Source: an uncultured Collinsella sp. (lineage in GTDB: Bacteria; Actinomycetota; Coriobacteriia; Coriobacteriales; Coriobacteriaceae). Taken from it: a DNA stretch of 7,454 bases. The stretch spans positions 1 to 7,454 of the forward strand of contig CABSMB010000050.1 of assembly GCA_902478705.1 (NCBI GenBank), read 5' to 3'. The position numbers were made by a program, and so were the translations under genes. The notes beneath the pieces are model-generated. The model had not been told where the DNA came from. It was given only the letters and a program-made list of their open reading frames with translations, and did no database searches. Numbering within the stretch: position 1 is the stretch's first letter; the number at the start of each line of letters is the position of its first letter. Positions 1-6,022 of this stretch are shown here, piece after piece.

Positions 1-99
1 GACAGATAGAGATGCGTGCGTTGTGCCTGGCGGTCGGCCTGACCCCGTCGATGATTTCTCTGCCTTCCCGGCGCTTGCCTGCGCTCCCCGTTTCCCCAT
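1..99 (-). CDS. Possible 5' end of a minus-strand gene, cut by the window edge
   Basis: Reading the minus strand from an ATG at 99-97, the frame stays open for 33 codons to the left edge. The visible peptide starts MGKRGAQASAGKAEKSS and is rich in Gly, Ser, Ala and Lys, with no recognisable domain. An AGG-containing stretch (GGCAGG, complement of 106-111) lies about 7 bases upstream of the ATG and could be a ribosome binding site. The gene would be divergent from the ABC operon at 189. It could equally be an open frame inside non-coding, repeat-related DNA, because the bases just upstream (103-127) carry a direct repeat. No function can be assigned. Confidence 0.25.
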   Translation of the reverse strand, partial: MGKRGAQASAGKAEKSSTGSGRPPGTTHASLSV

Positions 100-102
100 A
101 TA

Positions 103-127
103 AAACCTGCCAAAATAAACCTGTCCC
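103..127. repeat. Short direct repeat AAACCTG(C/T)C
   Basis: AAACCTGCC (103-111) and AAACCTGTCC (117-126) are two near-identical units separated by five A/T bases. On the minus strand they read GGGACAGGTTT and GGCAGGTTT. From memory, GGGACAGGTTT-like motifs occur around REP-type palindromes and their associated tyrosine transposase genes in several bacteria. That link is only suggestive here, because no transposase is visible in the window. Confidence 0.4.
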
Positions 128-156
128 TTTTTGGTCGGTGCGAAATGGGTAATACT
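128..156 (+). promoter_or_regulatory. Candidate promoter of the ABC exporter operon
   Basis: TTTTTG (128-133) and AATACT (151-156) are spaced by 17 bases and resemble weak -35 and -10 elements (AATACT matches TATAAT at 4 of 6 positions). They lie just upstream of the ATPase start at 189. No better pair was found between 100 and 188. Assignment is by eye. Confidence 0.3.
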
Positions 157-173
157 AAAGAGTTATCCGACCA
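132..173. promoter_or_regulatory. 7-bp inverted repeat around the operon promoter
   Basis: TGGTCGG (132-138) and CCGACCA (167-173) are perfect inverted complements 28 bases apart. They bracket the candidate -10 region and end 15 bases before the ATPase start codon. The arrangement fits a bipartite operator for a dimeric repressor, or a DNA/RNA stem in the leader. Which protein would bind is unknown. Confidence 0.4.
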
Positions 174-188
174 GATGGGAACCGATCG

Positions 189-890
189 ATGGCCTATATC
201 GAATTCAAAGACGTCATCAAAGCATACGGCGAGGGTGATGCCCGCATTCACGCGCTCGACGGCGCGAGCTTTACCGTTGAGCGCGGTGAGCTCGCCATTA
301 TCCTGGGCGCCTCGGGTGCCGGCAAGACCACGGCGCTCAACATCCTGGGCGGCATGGATACGGTAACCTCCGGCACTGTGACGGTGGACGGGCGCGACGT
401 GAGCTCCGCCAACGAGGCGCAGCTCGTGGAATACCGCCGTGCCGACGTCGGCTTTGTCTTCCAGTTCTACAATCTGGTCCCCAACTTGACGGCCCTCGAA
501 AACGTTGAGCTCGCGGCTCAGATCTGCCCCGATTCGCTTGATGCCGAACAGACGCTTCGTCAGGTTGGCCTGGGCGAGCGCCTCGCCAACTTCCCCGCAC
601 AGCTTTCGGGCGGCGAGCAGCAGCGCGTGTCCATCGCCCGCGCACTGGCCAAGAATCCCAAGTTGCTTCTGTGCGACGAGCCCACGGGTGCACTCGACTA
701 CAAAACCGGCAAGCAGATCTTGCAGCTGCTACAGGACACCTGCCGCAAGCAGGGCATTACGGTCATTATCATCACCCACAACTCCGCGCTCGCGCCCATG
801 GCCGATCGCCTGATCCGCTTTAAGAGCGGTCGCGTGGAGAGCGAGACGGTCCAGCAAAATCCCGTGTCTATCGAGACGATCGAGTGGTAG
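189..890 (+). CDS. ABC transporter ATP-binding protein, SalX/LolD (MacB-like) family
   Basis: This is the cytoplasmic ATPase that powers the membrane partner encoded immediately downstream. At 233 aa it has the usual family length and every nucleotide-binding motif: Walker [10 protein letters not shown] (40-48), Q-loop Gln92 in FQFYNLVP, signature LSGGEQQR (139-146), Walker [10 protein letters not shown] (159-167) with catalytic Glu164, D-loop GALD (167-170) and switch His197. [16 protein letters not shown] and the DEPTGALD stretch are typical of the MacB/LolD/BceA type, which pair with FtsX-domain permeases rather than with classical six-helix exporters. The ATG at 189 is preceded by GGGA (177-180) eight bases upstream, a modest ribosome binding site. 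The gene overlaps or abuts the permease, so translation is probably coupled. The substrate cannot be inferred: lipoprotein, peptide or antibiotic export are all compatible. Confidence 0.95.
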   Translation: MAYIEFKDVIKAYGEGDARIHALDGASFTVERGELAIILGASGAGKTTALNILGGMDTVTSGTVTVDGRDVSSANEAQLVEYRRADVGFVFQFYNLVPNLTALENVELAAQICPDSLDAEQTLRQVGLGERLANFPAQLSGGEQQRVSIARALAKNPKLLLCDEPTGALDYKTGKQILQLLQDTCRKQGITVIIITHNSALAPMADRLIRFKSGRVESETVQQNPVSIETIEW

Positions 891-3661
891 CACCCATGGA
901 CCAAGATCGCCAAAACAGCCAAAACCACGATACGGAGCACGAGGGTCGCGACCGGGAGTTCGCGACCTACCGCGCCGCTCAAAGCTCAAACGATATGGTG
1001 CCGACGGTATTTCGCCGTGGCATCTACCGCACGATTCGTGGCAGTCTTAAGCGCTTCCTATCTATCGTGGTCATCACCGCGCTTGGCGTGAGCGTGATGT
1101 GCGGCCTTAAGGCAGGCTGCGAGGATTTGTGCGATTCGGTCGACGCCTATTTTGACCAGCAGAATGTCTATGACATTAACGTGCAGTCGACCTATGGCCT
1201 TACGCGCGACGATCTTGCGGCTATCCAAGAGGTCGACGGCGTCGAGACGGTCGAGGGCATCTACACCGAGACCGCCTACACCGCCGTGGGCACAACGCGC
1301 GAGCGCGTGGTCGTGCAGAGTCTCTCCAAGGAGAACATAGATCAGCCGGTGCTCGTGAACGGCGATTTGCCCGAGAGCGCCGATGAGGTCGCGGTGACTT
1401 CGAAGTTCCTGAAGGCTTCGGGCAAAAAGCTCGGCGATACCGTGAGTTTTGCCGCCAATGACGCAAGCTCGTCGAACCAAAGTGCCAAGGATCAGTTTGC
1501 CGCGGGTGATTACACCATTACGGCCGAGGTCCTCGACCCCACTGACGTGAGCTCCGACTCGACAGTCAACGCCTTTCGCGCTGCTTCGGCGGCGGACTAT
1601 AAGTTCTATGTGAGCGAGGACGCCGCGACATCTTCTTCCTACTCTGCGGTCCACGTGATCGTCGAGGGAGCCAAGAGTCTCAACTCCTATTCGGATGCCT
1701 ACACGACAAAGATCAACGAGGTTAAAGGCAATATCGAGAAGATCCGCGAGGAGCGTGAGAAGGCGCGCGCTCAGGAGCTGACGGTCGACACGCCGGCGAG
1801 CCTTGACGCAGCCGAGCGCCAGGCGGAGATGCTCTTTGGGGTTGAGCAGAGAAACATCGATCGCATGGCCGAAGGCAGCGAAGAGCGCGCCCAGGCGCAG
1901 GCCGATTTGGACCAGCGTCGCGCCGCTGCCGACCAGCAGTTCGCCGATGCCCGCGCCGAGCTTTCCGACCTGGGCGAATGCACCTGGTACATCCAGGACC
2001 GCGGCAATATCGCAAGCTACTCGAGCGTCGAGAGCGATAGTTCCTCAATCGAGGCCATCGCCACGGTGTTCCCGTTCATCTTCTTTATCGTCGCCGTGCT
2101 CATCAGCCTTACCACCGCCACGCGTATGGTTGAGGAGGAGCGCACGCTCATCGGCCTGTATAAGGCGCTCGGCTATTCACGTGGACGCATCCTGTCCAAA
2201 TACGTGGACTACTCGCTGTGGGCGTGTCTGATCGGCGGTGTGCTCGGCAACATCATCGGATTTGTGGGCCTGCCGCTGTTCCTGTTTACGGTGTTTGACG
2301 ACATGTACTCACTGCCCCAGATGCTGCTTTCGTACGACATCGTGTCGTCGCTCGTGTCGGTTGCGCTGTTTGCCGTGGGCGTGGTGGGCGCCACGATTAT
2401 CGCCTGCCGCCACGAGATGGCCGAGACGCCGGCTTCGCTCATGCGCCCCAAGGCGCCGCGTGCCGGCTCGCGCATCTTGCTTGAGCGTATCGGCTTTATC
2501 TGGCACCGCATGGGCTTTTTGAACAAGGTGGCAGCGCGTAACCTGTTCCGCTACAAAAAGCGTGCCTTTATGACCATCTTCGGTATCGCCGGCTGCACGG
2601 CGCTCGTGATCTGCGGCATGGGCATCCGCGATACGTCGGTGGCGCTTTCGCCCAAACAGTACGGGCATATCACGCGCTATGACCTGCTGGCGGTCGCCAA
2701 TCCCGACGATTTTTCGCAGACGTGCGCGGCATTGGATGAGCGCAGTGCGGCCAATGATTCCAACGTGACCGTGACCTCGACCCTGCCGATCATGACCGAC
2801 AACGTCACTTTTACGTTTGGCGGCAAGAGCGAGACCGTACAGCTCATTGTGATTCCCGACGACCGCACGGGTGACTTGGGTGACTACGTGCGCCTGGAGG
2901 ATGAGTCCAAAGAACCGCTCGCCTTGCGTGACGGGGACGTGTACTTGAGCAAGAGCTCGCAACTGGTGCTGGGGATTCAGCCGGGCGATACAGCACACGT
3001 CCAGGATTCGTCGCTCAATGTTGCCAAGGTCAAAGTCAGCGACATCTCGCTCAACTATCTGGGCAACACGCTCTATATGACGCAGAGTACCTATGAGCGC
3101 GCGTTCGGTCGAAGTGCACGCCTTAACGGCGTTTTTGTGCTGCTTAAGGGTTCGTCGGCCGACCAGATTGCGTTTAGCAAGAATCTTAAGAGTGACGGTT
3201 GGCTTACCATCTCGAGCACGGCCGAACATTGGCAGAACTACGAGGCGAACTTTGCGATCATCAATTCGGTCGTGGTGCTTGTGACCTTTATGGCGGCGTG
3301 CCTGTCGTTTGTGGTGGTGTTTACGCTGTCCAACACGAATATCTCCGAGCGCGAGCGCGAGCTGGCGACCATTAAGGTGCTGGGCTTCCGTCGCGGCGAG
3401 GTGCACCACTACGTCAACAAGGAGACGTTGATCCTCACGGCGATTGGCGCCGCTCTGGGCGTGCCGTTAGGCGGCTTGCTGGCCGAGAGCTTTACCTACA
3501 TCCTGCAGATGCCGTCGCTGTACTTTGACGTCGAGGTCGAGCCGCTAAGCTTCGTGCTCGCCGTGGTGCTTTCCTTTGGCTTTACGTTTATCGTCAACCT
3601 CGCCACCAATCGTACCCTCAACAAGATCGACATGGTCGGTGCCCTCAAGAGCGCCGAGTAA
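884..3661 (+). CDS. FtsX-domain ABC transporter permease (SalY/MacB-like), 925 aa
   Basis: This is the membrane subunit of the exporter. It has an N-terminal transmembrane helix (about 57-75), a large extracellular region (about 78-390) whose distal part (272-362) is charged and probably helical or coiled coil, then a first FtsX module with helices near 394-412, 443-467 and 485-507. A helix near 561-580 and a second extracellular domain (about 582-788) follow, and a second FtsX module has helices near 791-815, 849-870 and 886-906. The two modules carry the same post-helix motif, EEERTLIGLYKALGYSRG (417-434) and ERERELATIKVLGFRRGE (822-839), showing the internal duplication of the family. The GTG at 884 overlaps the ATPase stop by 7 bases and has GAG eight bases upstream. 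An ATG at 896 is an equally possible start and would remove four residues. Such permeases usually undergo mechanotransmission, moving or extracting substrates at the outer membrane face, rather than forming a classical channel. Substrate unknown. Confidence 0.93.
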   Translation: MVAPMDQDRQNSQNHDTEHEGRDREFATYRAAQSSNDMVPTVFRRGIYRTIRGSLKRFLSIVVITALGVSVMCGLKAGCEDLCDSVDAYFDQQNVYDINVQSTYGLTRDDLAAIQEVDGVETVEGIYTETAYTAVGTTRERVVVQSLSKENIDQPVLVNGDLPESADEVAVTSKFLKASGKKLGDTVSFAANDASSSNQSAKDQFAAGDYTITAEVLDPTDVSSDSTVNAFRAASAADYKFYVSEDAATSSSYSAVHVIVEGAKSLNSYSDAYTTKINEVKGNIEKIREEREKARAQELTVDTPASLDAAERQAEMLFGVEQRNIDRMAEGSEERAQAQADLDQRRAAADQQFADARAELSDLGECTWYIQDRGNIASYSSVESDSSSIEAIATVFPFIFFIVAVLISLTTATRMVEEERTLIGLYKALGYSRGRILSKYVDYSLWACLIGGVLGNIIGFVGLPLFLFTVFDDMYSLPQMLLSYDIVSSLVSVALFAVGVVGATIIACRHEMAETPASLMRPKAPRAGSRILLERIGFIWHRMGFLNKVAARNLFRYKKRAFMTIFGIAGCTALVICGMGIRDTSVALSPKQYGHITRYDLLAVANPDDFSQTCAALDERSAANDSNVTVTSTLPIMTDNVTFTFGGKSETVQLIVIPDDRTGDLGDYVRLEDESKEPLALRDGDVYLSKSSQLVLGIQPGDTAHVQDSSLNVAKVKVSDISLNYLGNTLYMTQSTYERAFGRSARLNGVFVLLKGSSADQIAFSKNLKSDGWLTISSTAEHWQNYEANFAIINSVVVLVTFMAACLSFVVVFTLSNTNISERERELATIKVLGFRRGEVHHYVNKETLILTAIGAALGVPLGGLLAESFTYILQMPSLYFDVEVEPLSFVLAVVLSFGFTFIVNLATNRTLNKIDMVGALKSAE

Positions 3662-3688
3662 CCTGTCCTGGGATCCAAGTTCTAGCGA

Positions 3689-3717
3689 ACTGCCGCCACG
3701 CCCGCAGCAGTGTTTTT
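3689..3717 (+). terminator. Weak candidate terminator of the ABC operon
   Basis: ACTGC (3689-3693) can pair with GCAGT (3707-3711), followed by G and a run of five T (3713-3717). The stem is only five base pairs with a 13-base loop, so the call is tentative. No other hairpin with a T-run lies between the permease stop and the 307-bp repeat. Confidence 0.3.
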
Positions 3718-4021
3718 GCATAAACCGCTCCGCCAAATGCATACTTTGACGGGGCGGTTGCTACTTGTCCACAGGTACCCCCGGGGGCGACGTGCAAAAT
3801 CTGGAGTTTTCAGCATCCCGGAGTCCACGGGTGCGGGAGCGGGCGCACAAAACAGCGCTGGAAACCCTGATTCTGAGTCCCCAACGCCTCGAGGGCCGAT
3901 CATTTTTTACAGAACGCGGCCTATAGCGCCCGCTTTTCGCCCAAAATCCAGTATGCAGGCACCCTCGGCTGCTGAAAACTCCCAAAAATGCACGCCGCAT
4001 CCTACCCTAGGCACCCGTAGC
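3715..4021 (+). repeat. 307-bp dispersed intergenic repeat, copy 1 (putative structured RNA element)
   Basis: This segment aligns base for base, with no gap, to 6023-6329. I count 49 mismatches by eye, giving about 84% identity, mostly transitions. The 3' part (3935-4017) is best conserved. An outer stem pairs 3791-3796 with 3989-3994 and 3803-3815 with 3970-3982 (GGAGTTTTCAGCA with its complement), separated by a symmetric 6x6 internal loop. An inner stem pairs GCGGGCGC (3839-3846) with GCGCCCGC (3926-3933). A further GGGCCG/CGGCCT stem (3893-3898/3917-3922) flanks a T6 run. A copy-1-only hairpin pairs 3723-3732 with 3750-3759. Frames open on both strands cross the element, but mismatches are spread over codon positions (13, 15 and 21), so coding is not supported. 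It lies downstream of the exporter operon. Confidence 0.9.
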
Positions 4022-4050
4022 TACTCTGCGGGCGCGTGGCCTGATAGTAA

Positions 4051-4115
4051 GTTGCGGTGGAATAGTTCCTGTTTTATGGCTCTGCTATGCCAAACAGAAA
4101 CTATTCCAACGCAAC
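4051..4115. repeat. 65-nt near-perfect hairpin H1 (palindromic element)
   Basis: The left arm 4051-4074 pairs with the right arm 4092-4115 at 22 of 24 positions, with mismatches only at 4057/4109 and 4068/4098 and a 17-base loop. The left arm begins GTTGCGGTGGAATAGTT. The same start, GTTGCGGTG(A)AATA, opens hairpin H2 at 5272, so the two belong to one palindromic family, and they flank the regulator gene. There is no T-run after it, so a plain intrinsic terminator is unlikely. REP/MITE-like element, processed RNA hairpin or protein-binding DNA are the main options. Confidence 0.85.
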
Positions 4116-4147
4116 ATATTGAGAGAGCTCTTGGCTGTTGTGCGTAC

Positions 4148-4159
4148 TGACATTTGTCA
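4148..4159. promoter_or_regulatory. Candidate operator TGACATTTGTCA
   Basis: A perfect palindrome, TGACA-TT-TGTCA, lies upstream of the helix-turn-helix regulator gene and about 35 bases upstream of its tentative promoter. Its size and symmetry suit a dimeric XRE-family repressor, which often binds its own upstream region. A palindrome of this length can arise by chance, so this is only a candidate autoregulatory site. Confidence 0.3.
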
Positions 4160-4194
4160 TGAAATGGCAGGTCATTAGGGGTTGCTACTTGTAG

Positions 4195-4222
4195 TTGCGG
4201 TAGGGTTGGGGCAGATTCTAAC
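4195..4222 (+). promoter_or_regulatory. Weak candidate promoter of the regulator gene
   Basis: TTGCGG (4195-4200) and TCTAAC (4217-4222) are 16 bases apart and match the -35 and -10 consensus only partly (4 of 6 at -10). The start codon at 4301 would leave a leader of roughly 70 bases. TTGCGG also belongs to AGTTGCGGT, the sequence that starts hairpins H1 and H2, so it may instead be a repeat relic. Confidence 0.22.
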
Positions 4223-4288
4223 TAGAAATGGTGGTCGCTACCGGTTGTTCTCGGCATACTCGGCTCATTCGACTACGGTCGCCACATG

Positions 4289-4294
4289 AAAGGA
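4289..4294 (+). promoter_or_regulatory. Ribosome binding site that decides the regulator start
   Basis: AAAGGA ends six bases before the ATG at 4301. An in-frame ATG at 4286 would place this site inside the coding region and has no comparable site upstream, so 4301 is the preferred start. Confidence 0.75.
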
Positions 4295-4300
4295 ACTGCT

Positions 4301-5221
4301 ATGGATCTTGCGATGGCACAGCGCCTCGTCGATCGCCGCAAAGCTGCCGGTCTTTCCCAGGAGGCTCTTGCTGCCCAGTTGGGCGTAAGCCGCCAGGCTG
4401 TCAGCAAATGGGAACGCAGCGAATCCTCGCCCGATACCGATAACCTTATTGCACTCGCCGCGCTGTATGACGTGTCACTGGATGAGCTGCTGTATGGGGA
4501 AGCGGCTAGTGATGTCGACACCTCGGCCGACGATGCCCCTGACGCAAATAATTCTGACGAGGCTGAAGACACCGAGACTTCTACTGAGCATACGAATTGC
4601 GGTGATAAGCCGCTTGTCGATATTTCCCTCGCGCGCGGCATCCACGTTATTGACCCCGACAAAGGCGAAGAGATCCATGTTGGCTGGAGTGGCATCCATG
4701 TGGCTAACGAGCGCAAGGGTGAAGAGGTCCATGTGGGGCCAGACGGATTGCATATCGATACGCTAGAGGACGATGGGCACAGCGTACATACCAATGCCGA
4801 CGGCACCGTTACCATCGACGGCGAGACGTTTTCCAGCTGGAAAGAGGCACACGACAAGCTCGACCATCATGGCAAGCATTTCCACACCAAGATCGGTCGC
4901 GCATGGAACGAGTTTCCCTTTCCTGCACTTGTCGTCCTCGCCTATCTCGCGCTCGGCATCATCTGCGGCACGTGGGGTATGGGGCTCTTTCTGGTCTTTC
5001 TGATTCCCGTCTACGAGGCGATGGGCGACTTTATCGACCGGCATCATCTCTCCAAGCTGATCGGCGTCGTCTATGCAACAGCCGCCATTGCCTGGTTCCT
5101 CTATATGTGGCTTTGTTTGGCACAGCCCCATCCCGCATGGGTCATCCTCATCACGATTCCCTTCATAGAGGCACTCATGTGCTGGTGCCGAAAGCAATGG
5201 AAGCGCCGCAAACAAGCCTAA
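4301..5221 (+). CDS. XRE-family HTH regulator with short GxH repeats and a membrane C-terminus
   Basis: This 306-aa protein is probably a membrane-anchored transcription regulator. Residues 7-61 form a classic XRE/Cro-C1 helix-turn-helix (LSQEALAAQLGVSRQAVSKWERSES region), followed by an acidic linker (67-100). Three imperfect repeats of about 18 residues follow at 113-160: GIHVIDPDKGEEIHVGWS, GIHVANERKGEEVHVGPD, and a degenerate third starting GLHIDTLEDDGHSVH. A histidine-rich stretch is at 184-195 (HDKLDHHGKHFH). Hydrophobic segments near 206-222, 226-242, 252-273 and 278-294 suggest four membrane helices, and the tail is basic (KQWKRRKQA). HTH proteins with a C-terminal membrane domain are known in Firmicutes and Actinobacteria, but the repeats are not a domain I can name. 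It stands alone between hairpins H1 and H2. It may sense an envelope signal or metal; that is inference. Its target is unknown, though the exporter operon upstream is a candidate. Confidence 0.85.
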   Translation: MDLAMAQRLVDRRKAAGLSQEALAAQLGVSRQAVSKWERSESSPDTDNLIALAALYDVSLDELLYGEAASDVDTSADDAPDANNSDEAEDTETSTEHTNCGDKPLVDISLARGIHVIDPDKGEEIHVGWSGIHVANERKGEEVHVGPDGLHIDTLEDDGHSVHTNADGTVTIDGETFSSWKEAHDKLDHHGKHFHTKIGRAWNEFPFPALVVLAYLALGIICGTWGMGLFLVFLIPVYEAMGDFIDRHHLSKLIGVVYATAAIAWFLYMWLCLAQPHPAWVILITIPFIEALMCWCRKQWKRRKQA

Positions 5222-5271
5222 GCCGCTCCAACCCGTCAGCAATGCTTGGCCAACGCCGCTCGCCCCTTCCA

Positions 5272-5337
5272 AGTTGCGGTGAAATACGGACCGTTGAGGA
5301 CCTTGGAGCGTCTAACAGCCCCTATTTCACCACAACT
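5272..5337. repeat. 66-nt hairpin H2, related to H1
   Basis: The left arm 5272-5289 (AGTTGCGGTGAAATACGG) pairs with 5320-5337 at 16 of 18 positions, with mismatches at 5277/5332 and 5287/5322 and a 30-base loop. Its first 15 bases differ from those of H1 (4050-4064) at one position. It begins about 50 bases after the regulator stop and could serve as a 3'-end structure, but no T-run follows. Confidence 0.8.
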
Positions 5338-5383
5338 CACGAATGGAGCGGGCAATTCCAGCGCAGGAATCGGCATTTAACTC

Positions 5384-5557
5384 ACCGCATGCCGCGAAAA
5401 GGGCTCATCTACTACGATGAACTCGATGGGCCCGACCATACCCGCCTTTTTTGAAAATCGACCACCCTTCTACCTGCGGTTTATATTTCACAATGTTCTC
5501 CATGGTCGAGGGTGCGGTGGTAAAGGTAGTAGATGAGCCCATTTTGTGGCGTACGGT
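5384..5557. repeat. 174-nt long imperfect inverted repeat H3
   Basis: Arms 5384-5415 and 5526-5557 pair over 32 positions in strict register, with only two true mismatches (5388/5553 and 5400/5541). The core 15 bp, GGGCTCATCTACTAC and its complement, is perfect. The three other non-Watson-Crick positions are G.T or T.G on the + strand (5390/5551, 5394/5547, 5396/5545), that is, G.U pairs if transcribed. The 110-base interior contains a smaller TCGACCA/TGGTCGA pair and a T6 run (5447-5452). It fits a MITE-like element or a folded RNA. It lies between the regulator and the orphan gene. Confidence 0.85.
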
Positions 5558-5622
5558 TCATTCAGGCTCATACTCGAAGACCGAAGACCCCCTCATCCAC
5601 GACTGCGAGCGAAAATACCAAA

Positions 5623-5628
5623 TAGAAT
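5623..5628 (+). promoter_or_regulatory. Candidate -10 box of the orphan gene
   Basis: TAGAAT matches TATAAT at five of six positions and sits in an A/T-rich patch (5610-5639) 41 bases before the start codon. No convincing -35 element is visible at the right distance. Confidence 0.35.
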
Positions 5629-5669
5629 AAAAATCGAATGGCTAAGTCTGTTTGGCGAACGGAGGAAAT

Positions 5670-5990
5670 ATGGGCGAGGTGGCTGAACGCGACTGGAAGC
5701 TGTTCAAGGAACTGCTCCCAAGATGGCAAGAAAGCTATATGGAAATGCTCATCGGGCAGTACGTCGAGATACTAAATGGCGGCAGCGAAGCGTCCAGTAG
5801 ATTTTGGGCGTTAGAAAACCGTATCAATAGGGACAAGCTGTCCTCAGGAGTGCTCACAAACGGTATTCGCCGCAGCACAATGCGTTATGAGATAGCCAAC
5901 TTGCTTTCCGATAACGTAATCGCGCTCGACGACCTAGACGGTTTTACCGAAGACATTAAGAGCTACGCACGACGCTGCGCCGGTCGGTAA
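5670..5990 (+). CDS. Conserved-looking small protein of unknown function, 106 aa
   Basis: The ATG at 5670 has a strong Shine-Dalgarno GGAGGA (5661-5666) only three bases upstream, which supports it over the in-frame TTG at 5652. The product looks soluble and mostly helical, with no signal peptide or membrane segment: probable helices at 8-36 (WKLFKELLPRWQESYMEMLI), 40-56, 62-80 and 85-103. An aromatic, charged N-terminal helix and an acidic stretch (IALDDLDGFTEDI) stand out. It resembles, from memory only, small proteins of gut Firmicutes sometimes mislabelled as multidrug transporters; no function is known to me. GC is about 52% by hand count, visibly below the exporter genes, and it uses ATA, AGA, CTA and TTA codons. 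It sits between H3 and the second 307-bp repeat, suggesting acquisition with or within a repeat-rich cassette. Confidence 0.75.
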   Translation: MGEVAERDWKLFKELLPRWQESYMEMLIGQYVEILNGGSEASSRFWALENRINRDKLSSGVLTNGIRRSTMRYEIANLLSDNVIALDDLDGFTEDIKSYARRCAGR

Positions 5991-6022
5991 GAACGCTGGG
6001 CGGCATGCGCACCCACCACCTA

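Noticed and set aside
2309..3409. Long minus-strand open frame (366 codons) opposite the permease gene
   Set aside because: It is a shadow of a GC-rich gene: the + strand frame has clear FtsX domains, and this one has a low-complexity His/Arg-rich product with no domain.
3828..4017. Seven-base pairing CGGGTGC (3828-3834) with GCACCCG (4011-4017) as a pseudoknot in the repeat
   Set aside because: In copy 2 one pair becomes C.A and another becomes a wobble, so the comparison does not support it.
3710..4150. Open frame of 146 codons across repeat copy 1, and a similar one at 6045-6473 across copy 2
   Set aside because: The two products look alike only because the DNA repeats. Antisense frames are equally open (3761-4000 and 5934-6308), differences are not concentrated in third positions, and there is no credible ribosome binding site.
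4286..4300. ATG at 4286 as start of the HTH regulator
   Set aside because: The AAAGGA at 4289-4294 is correctly spaced for the ATG at 4301, and the HTH domain is complete from there.
5441..5452. CCCGCC followed by T6 as an intrinsic terminator
   Set aside because: The preceding bases give only a three-pair GGG/CCC stem with a long loop, too weak for a terminator.
4903..5454. + strand open frame running from inside the regulator gene through H2 into H3
   Set aside because: It overlaps the regulator in another frame, is Arg/Ser-rich with no domain, and crosses two palindromes.
5405..5536. Short frames inside H3: 32 codons on minus (5405-5503) and 39 codons on plus (5417-5536)
   Set aside because: Neither has a Shine-Dalgarno sequence, and both stop within the palindrome arms. 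They are better explained as chance frames in a structured repeat, though searching them against small-protein sets would be cheap.
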